Assembly (NCBI GenBank): GCA_949775045.1 | Contig: OX459108.1 | Coordinates: 3,857,961 to 3,921,960, forward strand | Origin: Metridium senile | Lineage: Eukaryota; Cnidaria; Anthozoa; Actiniaria; Metridiidae | Reading direction: 5' to 3' | Length of the DNA stretch: 64,000 bases | Part shown: positions 63,991-64,000 of the stretch, piece after piece | Position numbering within the stretch: the stretch's first letter is position 1 | Layout: each line of letters starts with the position of its first letter | Made by a program: the position numbers and the translations under genes | Notes under the pieces: model-generated | What the model saw: the letters and a program-made list of their open reading frames with translations, nothing else | Told to the model about the DNA's origin: nothing | The model's database searches: none

Positions 63991-64000
63991 GCATAAATGT

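Overview
The window is a piece of an animal (metazoan) genome: A+T-rich, with introns showing GT..AG borders, very few genes and a great deal of transposon and satellite DNA. A cnidarian such as a coral, sea anemone or hydrozoan is my best guess. This rests on the gene types (a group-A SRCR receptor, a Dickkopf/prokineticin-fold secreted peptide, a CLIC-like protein, TPR remnants) and on many short foldback elements whose ends I associate from memory with cnidarian genomes. Another marine invertebrate is possible. Nothing looks bacterial.

Genes, left to right. (1) 49-452 (-): the last exons of a CLIC/GST-N-like gene. (2) 12866-13495 (-): an intact single-exon 209-codon gene of unknown function behind a CG-rich upstream region. 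(3) 16483-16760 (-): a frameshifted TPR remnant. (4) 17254-25661 (+): a three-exon gene for a secreted 93-residue, 10-cysteine peptide of the Dickkopf-C/prokineticin (colipase-fold) type. (5) 28091-29629 plus 33541-33836 (-): one internally duplicated hypothetical gene split in two by a 3.9-kb element with 6-bp target duplications, 205-bp terminal inverted repeats and its own ORFs (29642-33527), which has Polinton/Maverick-type hallmarks. (6) 39214-59925 (+): a large receptor gene whose 17 exons encode a signal peptide, ten SRCR domains (one exon each, all phase 1-1), an FN3 domain, a transmembrane helix and a cytoplasmic tail with a YVNV motif of GRB2-SH2 type. Intron 1 of this gene (7 kb) is a stack of nested transposons.

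Repeats fill the rest. They include a 95-bp satellite interrupted by a hairpin-ended element (737-3945), four 178-bp repeats (6860-7575), large palindromes (9425-10412, 17854-18385, 62612-63026), a 1.7-kb element with eight TGACGTCA octamers (19623-21358), two TTAA-flanked elements (22954-24353, 25848-26382), LINE 3-prime relics (13960-14130, 21570-22045, 36049-36340, 54770-55030), a foldback element carrying a tRNA-like gene (60203-60473), and long AACC and AAT microsatellites.

The strongest candidates for something new are the small Polinton-like element with an inner inverted repeat around an acidic-protein gene, the SRCR/FN3 receptor with a tyrosine tail, and the Dickkopf-like peptide gene. 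Exon borders were read by eye. No alignment, splice predictor or database search was run.
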